Positions 34,401 through 51,183 are shown, counted from the stretch's first letter. The stretch is DNA of 64,000 nucleotides from Citrus sinensis (GCF_022201045.2 NC_068559.1:24869501-24933500), one strand, 5' to 3'. Notes: a model not told the origin generated them from the letters alone. Translations and numbers: made by a program.

Positions 34401-36518
34401 GCCCAATATTTCACACTTGGATGCAATAGATTGTCACTGGTCTGAGAGCAATGGGCAGCTAGCAAATGAGTGGATGGAATCTAGGATTCAGCAGTTACAT
34501 ATTAATGCTGAGCAGCAGAGAAGGGAGCCGGAAGTTAAAATGACTTCTGAAAATCCAAGTTTATGGATGTCAGATGGATCTCATGATGAGAAGTCAAGGC
34601 AATTGTTGATGGAATTACTCCATAAAAAATCAGGCCATCAACCTTCTGAGTCATTGGACATGAATATGAATGGAGTATCCCTTGGGAGGAGGTCACCATC
34701 TGGTGTCTACTCTGGATCAACCTCTTCCGATCACCCATTCAGTATGCTTTCAGACCGAGAAGCAGGTCCAAACAGCTCATTTGCTGTAGGATCTTATGGT
34801 TCTAATTCATCTGAACCACAGCAGGCTTATGTAGCTGACAAGCAGGCTGGCAGTCTTGAAAGCAATGAAAAATTACGACTAAGATCTGAATCTGGAGTTT
34901 TTTCTGAGGCAGAATTGCTCTTTCGAAACATCAATGAGAGTGCTCAGTCAGTTTATAAAGAATCTAACATGATCCATCAGTCATTCCTGACCAAAGAGTT
35001 ATCTGAGTTGGAGGGGAGGAAGCATGGGTCAAAAAGTGAAGATATGACAAAGGGTTCGGTTTTTGAGGTACAGGATGGCATAGCAAAGCAAGCAGGGTTG
35101 GCTGCTTTAGATCGGGTGGATACACTTGGCAGACATACTTCAGAAGCTGCCAGTAAGTATTTCTCCATTTCTTTAGAAGTTTTGCATTTTGTACACGTCA
35201 CATTGACTTTTTTTTTTTCCCTCTCAGGTAGTGAAGCTGCTTTCTACGATTCATTTGCAGAAGATTTTGTGAAGAATCAGTAAGTTTCTTTTCTTTGGGT
35301 TCTACATAAGTTATCACATTCAAGCCTCTGGTTCAGGACTTAAAAACAAGTACCGATTGACCATTGTGTTTTCGCACAAAAGATCTCTTTTTTGAATTAT
35401 TCTTCTATTGCCATCAATATTTAATAATTGCGTTATTTCTCACCATATTGGTTCCCCTGTTCTAGCTTTTAGTGTTGAGATACAAAGTGTCTATCCCAAT
35501 TGATGTGGTATAAGATGTGACATTATCCATGGGTGTTTTCCTATGGATGCCAAATGTGCTGCCATGTCAATTTTGGGATAGAAATTGATGTACAAATTTG
35601 AAGTTGGGGAAACTTTGTGTGTGTAATTTTACACTATGATTGAAAGGGCAATACACTGTTTGGCAACCCTATTGCTCTTGTTCATGCTCAGTCACATCAG
35701 TTTAGATGTTTATATATTACTGTTTGGTTGTGTGACAGTAGTTTAATTTTTATAGTTTATGTTGTATTTATCTTATTGAGATCCTTTTAACAGGTCAGCA
35801 GTTGCATCCAGGAGGATTCAAGACAGTGTCTTGCTGAGACGCCCATCTGTCTCACGGACTTTGTCATCTCAAGAAGGATTGCATGATGTGAACTCTAATC
35901 CAGTTATCAGGGGGAAACATTCTTCAAGTTCTGCTGATGGTATTTATATGTCTATAACTTCTCTTTTTCGTTCATTTTTCCAAGGGATAGGACAGGGCAG
36001 GAGGGAGGTGATGACTTTGAATGCCGATCCTTTAATACTTTTATTCTGTCTATGAATTTTTTAATGGTGCCTTGTGATTGTAACTTATGTTGAATTGTTA
36101 TTGGGTTGAGAAGACAATTGAGAGTCTAAAAGTAGTTTTGTTTCCACAACAAATCTTTGCTGATGTTGGAACACATGAAATTTTAGGTAGCCAAGATCCA
36201 GGGGGTAATTCAGTGAGCCAAGTTTCGGACATGGCATCTGGAAAGAAAGAAATAAGCTTCCGGCGTACCTCATCATGCAGTGATTCTGATTCGTCGGAGC
36301 CATTGTTCATAGACATGTTGAAGAGCAATACCAAGAAGAATGTCATGCCAGAGACTCACACAACTGTGGGGATGACAGACTCAACAGATGGAATGCAGGG
36401 TGGCCGGGGTGGCAAAAAGAAAGGAAAGAAAGGAAGGCAAATTGATCCTGCTCTCCTTGGTTTTAAAGTCACAAGCAATCGGATAATGATGGGTGAAATA
36501 CAGCGACTAGATGATTAG
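28477..36518 (+). CDS. EXA1: GYF-domain protein, EXA1/PSIG1/MUSE11 type, 1578 aa, 11 exons
   Basis: Translation regulator of the GIGYF class; Arabidopsis EXA1 (At5g42950) limits NLR immune receptors and is a potexvirus host factor. Exons: 28477-28552, 28787-28846, 28940-29010, 30741-31574, 31698-31791, 31881-31979, 32104-32880, 32957-35152, 35228-35279, 35794-35939, 36187-36518; the sum is 1579 codons. Order: MAEGKFDLPDDLL start; Arg/Glu-rich charged region (80-220); YPRAKLL at 297-303, fitting the eIF4E-binding motif Y-x4-L-hydrophobic; VVYNSFRQGRS; GYF domain at about 529-587 (GATQGPF, WFEQGFFG), which binds proline-rich ligands; long Gln-rich region in exon 8 with a run of 11 Gln; conserved basic tail ending GEIQRLDD. 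Slightly shorter than the Arabidopsis protein. Intron 3 is 1.7 kb. Confidence 0.92.
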
Positions 36519-37077
36519 CCCACTTCTCGGATTTTTGTGTTTTGCCCATTTGTAGCCAACCACTTGTATAGGTCCAGACGAGCGTAATTGCTCATCTGTT
36601 TTCTTTTTTTACTTCGCAATGTGGGAAGCGCCGGTGTAGGAATTTTGACAGGGTAGTCTTTTGTACAGACTAACAATCTTTACGAGGAAAGATCATTACA
36701 TCATAGAATTATGTAGAAAATGTGTTATTCTTTGGAAGGCTGAGTTAGTTTAGAATTGACCTCAGCATTGTGGCTGCGTTGTATAATTATTGTACGCAAC
36801 TTTAACAAACTGATTCTCCATCGACGGCCATAAATGATCGTTTAGGTCTTTTGTAAATTGTAAGAGCCATTACGTGGAGGCAGGAGGATCAATCAATAAT
36901 TTTTAATTTCAATGCTCAAGAGAAATGAAAAAGTGCAGACGCAGGATTTTGGAAAAACTGCAATATGAAGCAGTATTCGGTCCGTCTAAAAGGTCAATAA
37001 ACTGGTTACCCTCTTAGGGACGGACGGTTTGTTGCTATGCAATGATATAAAAGGGCATTTACAAGGATTATATTTTA
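36519..37077. other. Shared 3' flank of two convergent genes
   Basis: 559 bases between the GYF-gene stop (plus) and the amidohydrolase stop (minus). Must hold both 3' untranslated regions and poly(A) sites. Nothing else is recognised. Confidence 0.6.
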
Positions 37078-39991
37078 TCAAAGCCGTTGATCTTGGAAAA
37101 GTTGCATGATTGTTCCACCCATGATCCACTCCAACTCAGAAGGAGACAAAGGTACTTCATTGGCGATCAGAGATGCTGCCTCTCTTCCACCTTTATAGCC
37201 ACATTCTGGAACAACGTATGGGAAATCACTGCAAAAATAATGCTCAATGATATCACCATTTGATCCGCATGGTCACTTATTTGAATATGTAAAGAAACAA
37301 AAGGGTAAATTCATATCTGCAAGTTCACTTTGCATGTGTAAAGAAACAAAAGGGCAAGTATTTACCTGCCCCACATGACTCGGTTTGCGCCAAAGCTTGA
37401 GACAACTTGGGAGAGTGGAGAGGACAGATCCTGGTAAGGGAATGGCATTCTGGACACCCTAAACAGAGCACTGAATTTGACATATACCTGTAAAAGTTTC
37501 CGTATCACAATTGACACCTCAGATTCTTGACAATTTTACACTCACTCAGATTTATACAGGGCACTCTACCTGTGGGAATCTGGATAGCTTTAAGAGATTT
37601 GAGAAGGCAAGACTTTCTTCATCATTTCTGCAAGATGACACATGGACATATTATCTTTGCCACAGCTGCTCAAGAAAACATTACAAGGCTTCTGAAACAA
37701 AGTTAAATGATGAGAGAGCTCACGATGGTGGTTTGCAGAAAGCCAAATGATCAAGCAACACTGTTGTTGAAGGAAATTCAGTGCAAAGTTCCTCAATTTC
37801 AGAAATGTGTAGATTAAGACCCTGAAATTTTACAACACTTCAACCGATCAAACTGAAGTGGCATTTATCAAGAGGGTCAAGATAAATTTAATCAAGTGTA
37901 CTTGAAGTTATAGCTCCGTATAAAGAAGATCAAGACCTGGTGGTGATCAAGCTAAATACAAATATTACAAAGTAAACTGACTTTTCTTTTTTCCTTTCTG
38001 GTCAAATGGAGTCCAGGAAGATTTGTATACCTTCATACACATGAAACCCACTGGCACTCCAAGTTCTCCTGCTTTAGAAAACATTGCCTTCCCAACTTCA
38101 TTTGTCATCTACATAAATTAATGAGAATCCATCAGTTGATGAGAATCTCACCAATATGAGATTCTAAATGAATTATTATAAAATACCAACACTGGCTCAA
38201 TTGGAGCTACACAAATTTCTTTTTATATCACCCTCTTCAATCCATGCATATGGAATTTTTTATCTTCTACTAGAATGAGAATTTTCAAATTAGAGATTAA
38301 CAGTTAAGTCATTGCATATATTGATTCTTCAAAGAATTAATTGGCTGCAAGAGGAATGTTTGGGCCAGAAATAGTAGTTGTCATTTATCAGTTCAGTGTA
38401 AGTGATAAGATGACAAATATTGTTGCTTAATCCAAGAAAGTTAAATTAGTTTCTCCTATTAAAAATTTATAAATGAGCAAAGTTTCGAGAAACACAACAT
38501 GATGAAACAAAATTGAGTAAAAAATTATCAAGTCATGACGACCAAAATTAACCATTTTAACAACAAATTACCTGTTGCCCAGATGGCCACAAGTACGGAT
38601 TAAAACGAACAGCCCGAAAACCATCCTATCACAAAAAAAAAAAATGTATCAGAATGATTTCCCTGAAAGAATTATTGATAGTGAGATAACGAACATAATT
38701 ATAAAATTAGAAACATAAAAAAACCTTCAAGATGAGCTGTTCTAGCTGCTTGATCCCTATGACATCTTCTGCAGGATTTGCAAGGCAACAACCAACAAAT
38801 TTGGAAGGGTACTTTTTCAGGACACTGTCAATAACAATATTGGCATTGGGCAATGCCAAGATGTAGAAAGTAAACAATAATAACTGTATTTATCTTTGAA
38901 GTTCTTAATCATGTTCATACACCATTTGACCAGCACTGTCAGGACAGTATGATCTAAAGACAACTTCTCATGAGGAAATTAGTTATAAATCCCGAAAGCA
39001 GCAAGAGGGAAAGCATAACCACAACCTTCTTATTTGTCAACATATGAGCTTTGTTCTTCAATTCTTAATCTATAACAAAAATACAAGTGTAATGTAGAGG
39101 AATAAGAACTTCAGAATGAGTAAGATTAATAAGCTATCCACCTCACAAGGTCAACAAAAGACTGATAACTTGAGATGCTAGACCCTATGTGAGTTCTATC
39201 ATGTTATATGATGCACCCCTATGGACACACACCTGCATCATGCAATCTCCTCACTCCTGTGGATTTGTAGCCATCACACATGGAAAAAAGAACAAAGACT
39301 GAACATTTTGCTAAAAATGTAATGTCAACAGACCTTGTCACTAAAGAATGATCAAACTTGTGATTAATGGGCTGCACAATGAGTGCACCATCCACACTGG
39401 CTTCTTCCATGCACTGCACAGATCATAAACGAATTTGAAAAGGAGATAAGGAATCAGTCCAAGTATTCAATATACTATAACAAGAATCTACTCATCCTTC
39501 CAAATCGAAATATACAATAAACAATCATGCAGATTGCAGTTCCAATCAACGAAAACACCCATAGAAGATTGGGGTGGGGGTGGGGGAATTAAATGGAGAT
39601 AAGACCTGCAGCAAGAAATCGACATGTCCGGGCAAGGTGGGTTCTTGGCCAGGAAAGTAAGGAAATTTGTCAGCAGCCTTCACAAAATTCAACAGTTTGT
39701 CAGCAATCTGAAATCACTTTGTTCCTGTAAACAAACAGGCAGAATTATGCAACAACTATATCGCACCTCTTCAGGAGATGCCCACACGTGCAGATGAGAA
39801 TCAATGATTTTCACTTTCGAAGGAGTTGGTTTGATGTCAGCTTCACTGGTGCTGGTGGTCGCCATTTTAGCAGCAGCTGAGGATCTAAATGATGGTTTAT
39901 GATTGAACAACAATGAAGCTGGGCTTGAACATCGAGAGAGGACCGAAGCTGGAATCAGTGGCTTCAATAACTTCGCCGCTGTCACAGCCAT
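37078..39991 (-). CDS. Amidohydrolase-2 family protein, plastid-targeted, 345-355 aa, 10 exons
   Basis: Metal-dependent TIM-barrel hydrolase related to 2-pyrone-4,6-dicarboxylate lactonases; the plant substrate is not known to me. Exons, 5' to 3': 39991-39767, 39707-39606 (or from 39677), 39413-39334, 38824-38725, 38625-38572, 38108-38031, 37821-37724, 37627-37570, 37487-37366, 37228-37078. Residues 1-42 are Ser/Ala/Lys-rich, a likely transit peptide; a second ATG at residue 43 could give a cytosolic form. Metal-binding DSHLHVW at 64-70, FRAVRFNPYLWP, LLDHLAFCKPP and WGSDFPYVVPE are visible. Exon 2 has two frame-compatible acceptors 30 bases apart; the inner one matches the family sequence (AADKFPYFPGQ). 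Convergent with the GYF gene, divergent from CYP20-2. Confidence 0.88.
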
Positions 39992-40375
39992 TGGCAGCTT
40001 ACTTTGTATATAAAGTAACGGAGCAGGCTACCAAGAAAAGTAAGTTGGGGACTTTTCGTAAATAAATAAAGTTTTAATTTTATTTTCTAAAATTACTTAT
40101 TGTTAAAAAAATTCGACTTTCAATAAAAATTAAAGAAATAAGCAATAAAAGAAATCTCATAAATATCTATATATGAAATTACCTTTTTGGTATAGGAGGG
40201 CAAAGATGTCATTTAAGATCACCACCATCTCGCGTAACATTCACTTGAATTTTTTATGCTACCAAAACCAAACCCACCAAAAACCCACACTTCTTAGCTC
40301 TTATCTATCGGTAGTAACAATCTTTTATCTGAATCTCTCAACACACCGACTCTGAGGCACTTGTCCATTCCATCA
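39992..40375. promoter_or_regulatory. Divergent (possibly bidirectional) promoter, 384 bp
   Basis: The start codons of the amidohydrolase (minus, 39991) and CYP20-2 (plus, 40376) face away from each other across 384 bases. Both proteins have apparent plastid transit peptides. I see no strong TATA box on the CYP20-2 side. Confidence 0.6.
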
Positions 40376-43471
<3,096 letters not shown>

Positions 43472-46070
43472 GCTGGTCAATTCTAGTTCTTTTGCTGCTC
43501 TTTCTAAATTTTGGACTAGTTTGCCAAGGTTAGCAGGCTTTTGTTGAATGAGTTATCTCTTACCTACTTGGTAGTTATTTCAGTCCCCCATTTCAGCATA
43601 GAAGTTTAAATACTTGGAGTTATAGCAAGAGTGGAATTTCATGCTGTTGATTTGTACCATGAACTGCAGTGAAGCTTGCTGTAATTTTTAGCAGATCCTT
43701 TTATCAGATTGCATGATGCATGATTTTGAATTTCACACAAGCATGAGGAAGCTCTATAATTATTGTAGTGGCATGAAGATTAGATAAAGAGTTTTGTAGT
43801 GGCATTAAGATTAAATAAAAAGAGTTTTGTAGTGGCATCGTACGGAATGCATATGACATGGGCAGTGGCTACTTGCAAATGTGTGGCCCAAATTGAGCTG
43901 AGACTTTAGCTTGGGTTGAATAACCTAAAAGGGATAAGGGCTGAAAAGTGATAATTGTACAACTTAATGGGCCTGAACAGGTTATTGGGAAATGTTCTGG
44001 GAAGAGTTGTGTTGTGAAACAAAGCAAAACGTACCAGATAGATAGGAGATGAAGTCAGGCGAAGATCATTTTCCACTTCAAATAAATTGTGGGAGTGAAA
44101 GTTTCAGCCGCAAAGTCCAAGTGGGAGCACGCCATTGTATTTGTTCCACTTGCACGCCAAGTTGGGGTCTTCCGATCCACTTCCATTTTCCACCCTTTCC
44201 CTTGAGATAAAAATCAAGAGTAATATGAGATAACTGAAACGGTGCGTTTTGCTATGAAAAGGGCACAGAGACAAAATCATGATGGAGCAATTCAACGTCC
44301 CTTCAATTCGTACGGTCATGGTAATAAAACACGGCAAAGGCATCCGATTCCTGTATACTTACGTAATGCGCAGCGAAACAATCATGATAAGATGGTACAA
44401 TGTGGCGATTCCATCTGACGGATGACGGGGGCTCGAAAGTCATCTCCACTTATTTCTGGCCCCTGCTGCAGTGGTCCCAGCCTGTGCTGGCGGCTCTTTC
44501 CACGTGTGATCCCTGTCTCGCCACGTGTACATAGGACGCAAAAATTACAGAGAGAATGGAAAACGACGGGTCATTGGCGCGCGTGGAGTTGCATCTGGGC
44601 CACTTTCAACCCCGTTAAGATTCTGTCGGTGAACATTTCCTGAATTTTTCGTGGATTCATTTTGTTCCCACCCCCCCTCCCCCCAAAAAAAAGCTATCAT
44701 TATATTATCATGATTAGTTAATTATTGTTATTTGTCATCATCATTGGCTTACAAATTGCCCCTTATTTAATTAATTATTTGCAATGATTTTGCATCTGAT
44801 GTTCATTCTTGTCGCCTTCCCCATTCATATCTCACTATTTCAATATTTATTTATTATCAGTCTCAAAAAGAAAAAAATGAATATCCATATTTATTTGTTT
44901 ATTTTCTAGTTTAATTATTGTTCTTTCTGCTGAAACGTTCCCACGTTTTTAATGCTGTATGATGAATTGAGGGGAGAGAGTAGTTTGATGAGATGTAGTG
45001 TTTGTGTATTTTAGTGAGCTTCACCTAACTCGAGCACATGAAGAAATGTCCTGACCCGAAACATGTGAATTTTTTTTTTTTTTCAAATCCGGTTCAAAAT
45101 CCACTCCCAGGTCGGAGCCTAACCCTTTTTTTTTTTTGTCACCAAGCACTTTTTAAATCAATATTTGCAATCAGTCAATCTAGACGGCTTGATTAAAATA
45201 TTAGAATGATCATCAATCACCTCATAGGAGATTTCTGAAAACAATGTATTGTATTATATTGTAACAGTAGGCTGCCAAAAACTCAATTGTCACGGTTGGT
45301 GCAGTTTATGGAAGCAAATCAAACCCGATCCTGTCTGGAAAAGCATTGTTGTCTATTCTGCTATGCTGCTGTCAAGTGTCAAGTCATCTGGCACGCAATA
45401 ATCATCCATGGCTATTTATGGAGGCTGAGGCGTTACATGGCAGATACTTTCCAATGCTATACACATCAGGCAGGCACAGAGAAATTATAATATTAAGGCC
45501 AAAGTAAAAGCTTTGCCGTGACATTCTTACACGCAAACTTTTCCACAATTTGAAATCGTGACAAATTCTGGTGTTGTTAAAGATTGTCCATCCACCCATC
45601 AGAGGCATAACTCGAAAAGGACCTTCACGTCATTTTCTCCGGTTCAAAATGTTCTTGTGCCCTTTGAACCCACATATTTCTTTCATAGCTCATATGCTTA
45701 GGGAATCTTAATCCCTATGCAAATTATGGGCATCGCGGCCGCATTTCCTTTATCTTCTTGTTGTCTGTATGCCAACGAGTATTTATAAAGCTACAAATAA
45801 GAAATAATCTGAAAATAAGATTCTACAGGAGTTGAAGAGTAGGAAATGTAAGTATTTACAATATCCTTCAAGACGACGATGCAAAGGCGAAAATCTATGT
45901 ACATGAAGCTGTACAAGTTGAAGCAAGTTTATGGGTCAAACCCAAGATCAACAAGGGATTGACCTAAAATGCTATGCAATTTGATTCCGAGTCACATCCG
46001 ACAACTAAAGGCAGTCTAAACCAACATAAGCACATGTTCTGAATGAGATCAGGTTCACTTAGTGAACTTC
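43472..46070. other. Shared 3' flank and spacer, CYP20-2 to ACR
   Basis: CYP20-2 3' untranslated region to about 43.8 kb, then spacer with long T tracts (45070-45140), and the ACR 3' untranslated region up to 46070. No further gene is supported. Small ORFs at 44.1-45.6 kb have no recognisable products. Confidence 0.55.
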
Positions 46071-48808
46071 TCAAGAACATGACTTGATCAAACCCAAGTT
46101 GTAAAGGAACTTCTCAGATCTTGATCTGAAGAGATTTCCCAGAGAGAATCTCCCACTTTCTTGCGGAGGGGATTTTGAGTAAGCATCATCCTTCACGCGA
46201 AGTATTGTAAGGCCAATCTCTTTACGAACTGATTCAATTGTTTCACTCTTCACTGGATTTCCTGATGCATCAACCACATAGAAAACATTCACAGCTTGGG
46301 AACCCCTGGTAGTAACCTCAGCTCGAGTCACTGAAAGACCATTTTCTCTAAATATCCGCGTCACATCGGACAAAAGGCCAGCTCTGTCTTCACAACAAAG
46401 TTCCAAGCTTATGCCCTGTTTAACAGACAAGCAATGACATCAAAAACATGAATCAACTGAAACTAAAATAAAAAAAGCAAAGGTTCCCTTGTTTTTACCT
46501 CGGAAGTTCGCCGCTTAATTGCAGCTTCCAAGCAATTAATTACCCTCTGTCTCTCTGCTTCAGAACTAATAGGGTTCCCATCTACATGCCTAATATAATA
46601 CTCCTGTTAAACAAATTGGAAAGCAGATAGAAAATATAAGACACCACGAAACAGATACCAAATGCTAATTCTCAATGATTCAGCTCACTACTGAATACTA
46701 GGGGAACCAGAACCAAAGTTTTAATTCAAATGAAAATAAACTGAGTCAACCAGCAATCGAAAAGAGCAACTTGAGATTTCAAGGACTGACCTGATAAGCC
46801 TCTGGACTTTCAGCTATGACAGTTGCATGGTATACCACGTATTGCATATCTGTCAATGTGCATACTGCATCAAAGAGTAATTTAGGCCGGTCAGGGCACC
46901 TTAAGTTCACAACAGTGTATCCCTTATCCGTACAACTTTCTACAGTTACAAGAGGTTTGGATCGACCACTTGCTGACCCACTTTCTGCATAATTCATATC
47001 ATAATCACGATCAGCATACATCATTTGATGCAGCCTCCTTTCCTTATGGGTGGAATCCACAGAAACAGCAGTATTGGCACTCCGCTTATCTCTGTCACCT
47101 TTCAGAACATATAAAAGAAGCTGTTTGATCTTAGCAAGTGTATCAGGATCATCAATCGGCAATCCAGTAGCTTCACTGGTAATATAAACGACTGATGCCA
47201 TTCTTGAATTATGGGTCCAGACTTCTGCGCCCATCACATTACATTTGAGGTCAGAAAGAACAGCAAAAACCTCTGAAAGTAAACCTGGTCGGTCTCTTCC
47301 TGTCAATTCAATAGTTGTGTGCTCCAGGGCAGCTTGGACACCCACAGACCTTCTTAAGGACCGAAAGCTACGTGCTCTTGGTCCCAGTGACTGCACACAC
47401 ATGTAAATTTAATGATTAACATGAATTTGAATGCTTATGGGTCCACACCAAATGAAGCTAATTAGTTGTGGTGCAATTAAACAGCAAACATTGCTTCACC
47501 TTAGTCAGGTCTTTTCATTATCTCTCATTCAGGTCCTTAATTAAGGAATGCAATTGAAGTTTAAGACCTTGCTAGCGAGACATTGAAGCCTACTACCAAA
47601 TACGTCTAACATGACTTCTTTTATTACCTTATTTGTACCTATCAACAATTGGACACACTGTGTTCCTTCCATGACATCTAAAATCCAACGAAAATTTATT
47701 GATACTGTTTGTACCCTATTAATGAATTTCTTTTTATTTTTCCTTTTCTTTAAAGGAGAAGAGTCATTCATCAACTTAGAAGTTAGAACAATGTGAATTA
47801 TATTTGCTAGGATGAATTTATCAGAATCATGACTATTTCTAGGATTCATTTGAAAAATTAGGTAGGAAAGGTTTGTAGTAAAACCATACAAAAAACTATA
47901 CAACAATTGATTCCATAATAATTGCAGAAAATGGTTAGAACCAATGTAATAAACTCTGACAGAGTGTCTATAAAAATAAAAAATAAAAAATAAAAATCAA
48001 CTGAAAATCCATCTCTCAATTCCAATGCACCATTGGATCTCCACACAATTATTTTCCAAATTTAAGAGAAATCAAAAGTGAAAATGGAGAATGGTGTTAC
48101 AGATCTACCTGTTGAATTCTTTCAGACACATCATCCTCAGAAAGCTTATTCCCATTCTGATCTGTTACATGAAACACTGCAAAGGAGCATAGAGAACAAG
48201 AAAATCAATCACAAAGCATACAACTAAAGAACAAAATACACAAAGTAAAGCCTTTTGAGAATCAAAAGCTAACCATCCATGAACCATTCCCCATCTGAAG
48301 AAATGTAAGCTCGACGAATTATAAGATCCAAATCATTCAAAACCTGAACAAGCTCCAGCAAACTCCCACGCTTGTTAGCACTATCAACCTGAAAATGAAA
48401 AAAAAAAAAATTCCAAGAAAGAAACTTTACAACATATTCTCAAGAATACTTCGTACTAAAACCCAAAAAAGAAAAAGAAAAAAAAAAGAAATCCGATATA
48501 ATTCAATCAAACACCTTAATCAAAGTGGCTTTCCTGCTGGAGGTATTATCAACAGTAACCCTGCAAGTATCCCACATCAACAAGAAATTAAAATCATAAA
48601 TCCATAAAGTCAAAACCTTTCAAACACCACCATTTCAGCTAAAGAAAAATAGGAATTTCAAGAAAACAAAAGAGCCCCAGTTGGGAAAATGGACTCCCCA
48701 AATAACTAACACTAAAGAAAATCAAACGAAATACCTTGGAGGGTTCATTCGGAGAACGAGCTTCTCAAACTCGTCAACAACAGCGAAAGAAGAAGACCAG
48801 CAATCCAT
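46071..48808 (-). CDS. ACR protein with four ACT domains (ACR4/ACR6-like), 450 aa
   Basis: Plant ACT-repeat protein; ACT domains bind amino acids, and the family is thought to sense amino-acid status. Exons, 5' to 3': 48808-48735, 48560-48515, 48388-48274, 48176-48109, 47390-46791, 46603-46499, 46415-46071; the sum is 451 codons. ACT 1 begins near residue 40 ([19 protein letters not shown]), ACT 2 after RRSVG ([19 protein letters not shown]), ACT 3 at [19 protein letters not shown] and ACT 4 at [19 protein letters not shown]. Each has the Gly/Leu-rich loop that contacts ligand. MNPPRVTVDN near the start and ERRLHQMM between ACT 2 and 3 are family signatures. It ends in a basic tail ([20 protein letters not shown]). 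No catalytic domain, as usual. Confidence 0.93.
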
Positions 48809-49316
48809 TTTTGCTTGCGAAGAAAGATTTCAGTCTTTATAACAGAAATGAGCAGAGGCAGAAACAGCAGCAGCTTTCGAACTTATTATATCTGTATATA
48901 TATGTATATATATATCCTGAGTTTCGTATTGGTGATAAGAGGTGATTTTTTTTTTGTTATTTGTTATTTGTTTCTGGGACTTGTTGTTGTTGTACCAGTG
49001 TGGATTCTAATTTCTGTTGTGGTTTGTGTTTTGCTGTGGGGGTGGTGGCTCTTTAGTTGAACGAAGAGTTTCGTATTATACGGTCACATTACATTTAAAC
49101 AACCAAAGTGAACTCGTTTGTATTGTGTTATGCCTGCTACAAATTCTCCTCTAATAAAATATGATAATGATGATTCTTCTACTACTAATAATCCTACTAC
49201 AGTTTATCTATCTATCATCAAAAGCTAACAAATATGAGTGCCGTGGTGTTATAAATATAAAAAAAAAATAAATAAATAAAATAAAAATATATATATATAT
49301 AGGATCAGAGGAGCGC

Positions 49317-49364
49317 GTGGGCCCATCAGCCAGCCGTAGTTGTCGTAGGTGAAGCGGGGCCCAC
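49317..49364. promoter_or_regulatory. Two inverted class I TCP consensus sites upstream of ACR
   Basis: GTGGGCCC (49317-49324) fits GTGGGNCC, and GGGCCCAC (49357-49364) fits its complement. They lie about 510-555 bases before the ACR ATG. The consensus is from knowledge of class I TCP/PCF proteins; binding is inferred. Confidence 0.4.
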
Positions 49365-51137
49365 CTGGGTCGCCCTTCCTAGTTCCTACCACTCGGTCCT
49401 CTCCACTTAGGGGCTCGCGGCATTTTGCTTTGGGTGCTGATTCACAAGGTGGCTCCGTGTTTTATTGTTATTCTTGTTCAAATCAAATGCCCATGTTCCC
49501 TTCCTTCTTTATTTTTTTTTTTGTACAGTGTGTTGACTGCATCCCTTTAATTTTAGGTCTGGTCTCCTTTACAGGCCTACTTACTACGTGGTAACACAAC
49601 ACATCCTAATGAGCCCGTAGCTCCTCGTTTTCGTTGTCTATGCCCTCGACGACCAAACCCAAACAAACTACAAGGGTCAGTCGCCTCGATGTATGTTTTG
49701 GACTTTATTTATTTATTTATTTTCAAGCGCATGATGTATTTAATAATATTAATAATTAATGACAATAATAAATATAATTAGTTCTTCTAAGAATTGTTTG
49801 ATGATGACTAATAAAATCAAGAGGGAATTAATCAAGCAAAGAGGAGTCTTGCTTGCCTGCCGGTGTAGGCGGGGTTGTAACAAGGGTAACTTCCATATAC
49901 CAGAGAGAGGCCTCAAGGTTGAAGTCGGCTACCCTGAAGGCACAATTACAAGATTGCTCTCAAAATTTTTAATCAGACTTTGCTGTGCTTTAGGGAACCC
50001 TATCTCCTGATCAAATGAGATCTGGTTGGGTTTTGTTTGGGGAGGGGGAGCGGGGGAGCTTCAGGGCGGCCGGCCCTTTATCCTATGGGTTGAACTTTTT
50101 GAAGGAAGCCATAGATTATCATCATTCATGAGCTTTCCAAATCTAGCAGGATTTTGCTCAGCTGTAAAGGATCATGTGCCTCTCTATTTGACTCTCTTAT
50201 TTTTTTTATTTTTTTTTTCAGTTTTACTCTCTTACCAAAATCACGTGTTATCAGTTATCTCCAGATTTTATTTGTTTGGCTACTTGCGGCATAGAATCCA
50301 CCATTACTCTCCTACGCGCGCGCCTTTATTCCCCCTATCTTCCTATCAAAACCCATTTTTTACTATATATCAGCCATGCATCACATTCATAGTAATATGT
50401 TTTTATTACCAAATTAGTGTGTTTTGACTTAGATTCAATAGAGCAGTAAATTTTTTATTATACTTCTACTTATAGAGATATCCATCTTAAATAATAAAAT
50501 AAAAAGGACGAGAGAGAGTGAGTGTGTGTGTGGGAATCCATTATTGTGCTGTGAGGGTGAGGTATTTTTTTTTATATATCACCCAAGGTATATATATTTG
50601 GAACTTTGATGTATTGGCTTAATTTCAAAATTACTGCGGCTGTAATTTATATCTTGTAATTATAAGCCCCATTTTTACACAGGAGTTAGTGTACCACTCA
50701 TTTCTACACCGAAGAGTTGGTGGTTTTAAAAATAAAAGTTGTTCCATTCTTGAAAAGGATTTTTAGTGCTTTTATTTTAAGGGAGAAGTTATGAAAATAC
50801 CGAAAATTATTAGGGGTGTTGTTATGTTGGATCATCTCTGAATTACATCAATTCTGTTTTCCTTTATAAATAATAAAATTTTTGTTTTTCACTTATTGTA
50901 TAACTTAGTGTATTTAGGCAAGTATGTATTGAATACATATTTTTGTAAAGCAAACTATCAATATTGTTATGAAAAACAAAGAGAGAGAGAGTGCGTGACA
51001 TATTGTGCATCAAACTATATTTTTTTAGAGTGGACATCCTTTTTTTTTTTTCTTTTACAGATACGTTATTAAGCTACCAGGTTTAATAATATGTTCACAT
51101 TAAAAAAAAAAAGAAGACGTCCATAGTTAAAAAAATA

Positions 51138-51183
51138 TATATACATATATGTATATGTATATAATGTGTGTGTGTGTGTGTGT
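51138..51183. repeat. Compound (TA)n/(TG)n microsatellite
   Basis: ATATATACATATATG tract running into about ten TG units ending near 51183. Confidence 0.85.

Noticed and set aside
46238-46430. ACR final exon starting with an internal Met at 46430
   Set aside because: The first residues are intron sequence; the acceptor at 46416-46417 and the family match place exon 7 at 46415.
49759-50427. Two ORFs in the ACR-solo LTR spacer
   Set aside because: No recognisable domain, ordinary lengths for chance, and no promoter or splice context.
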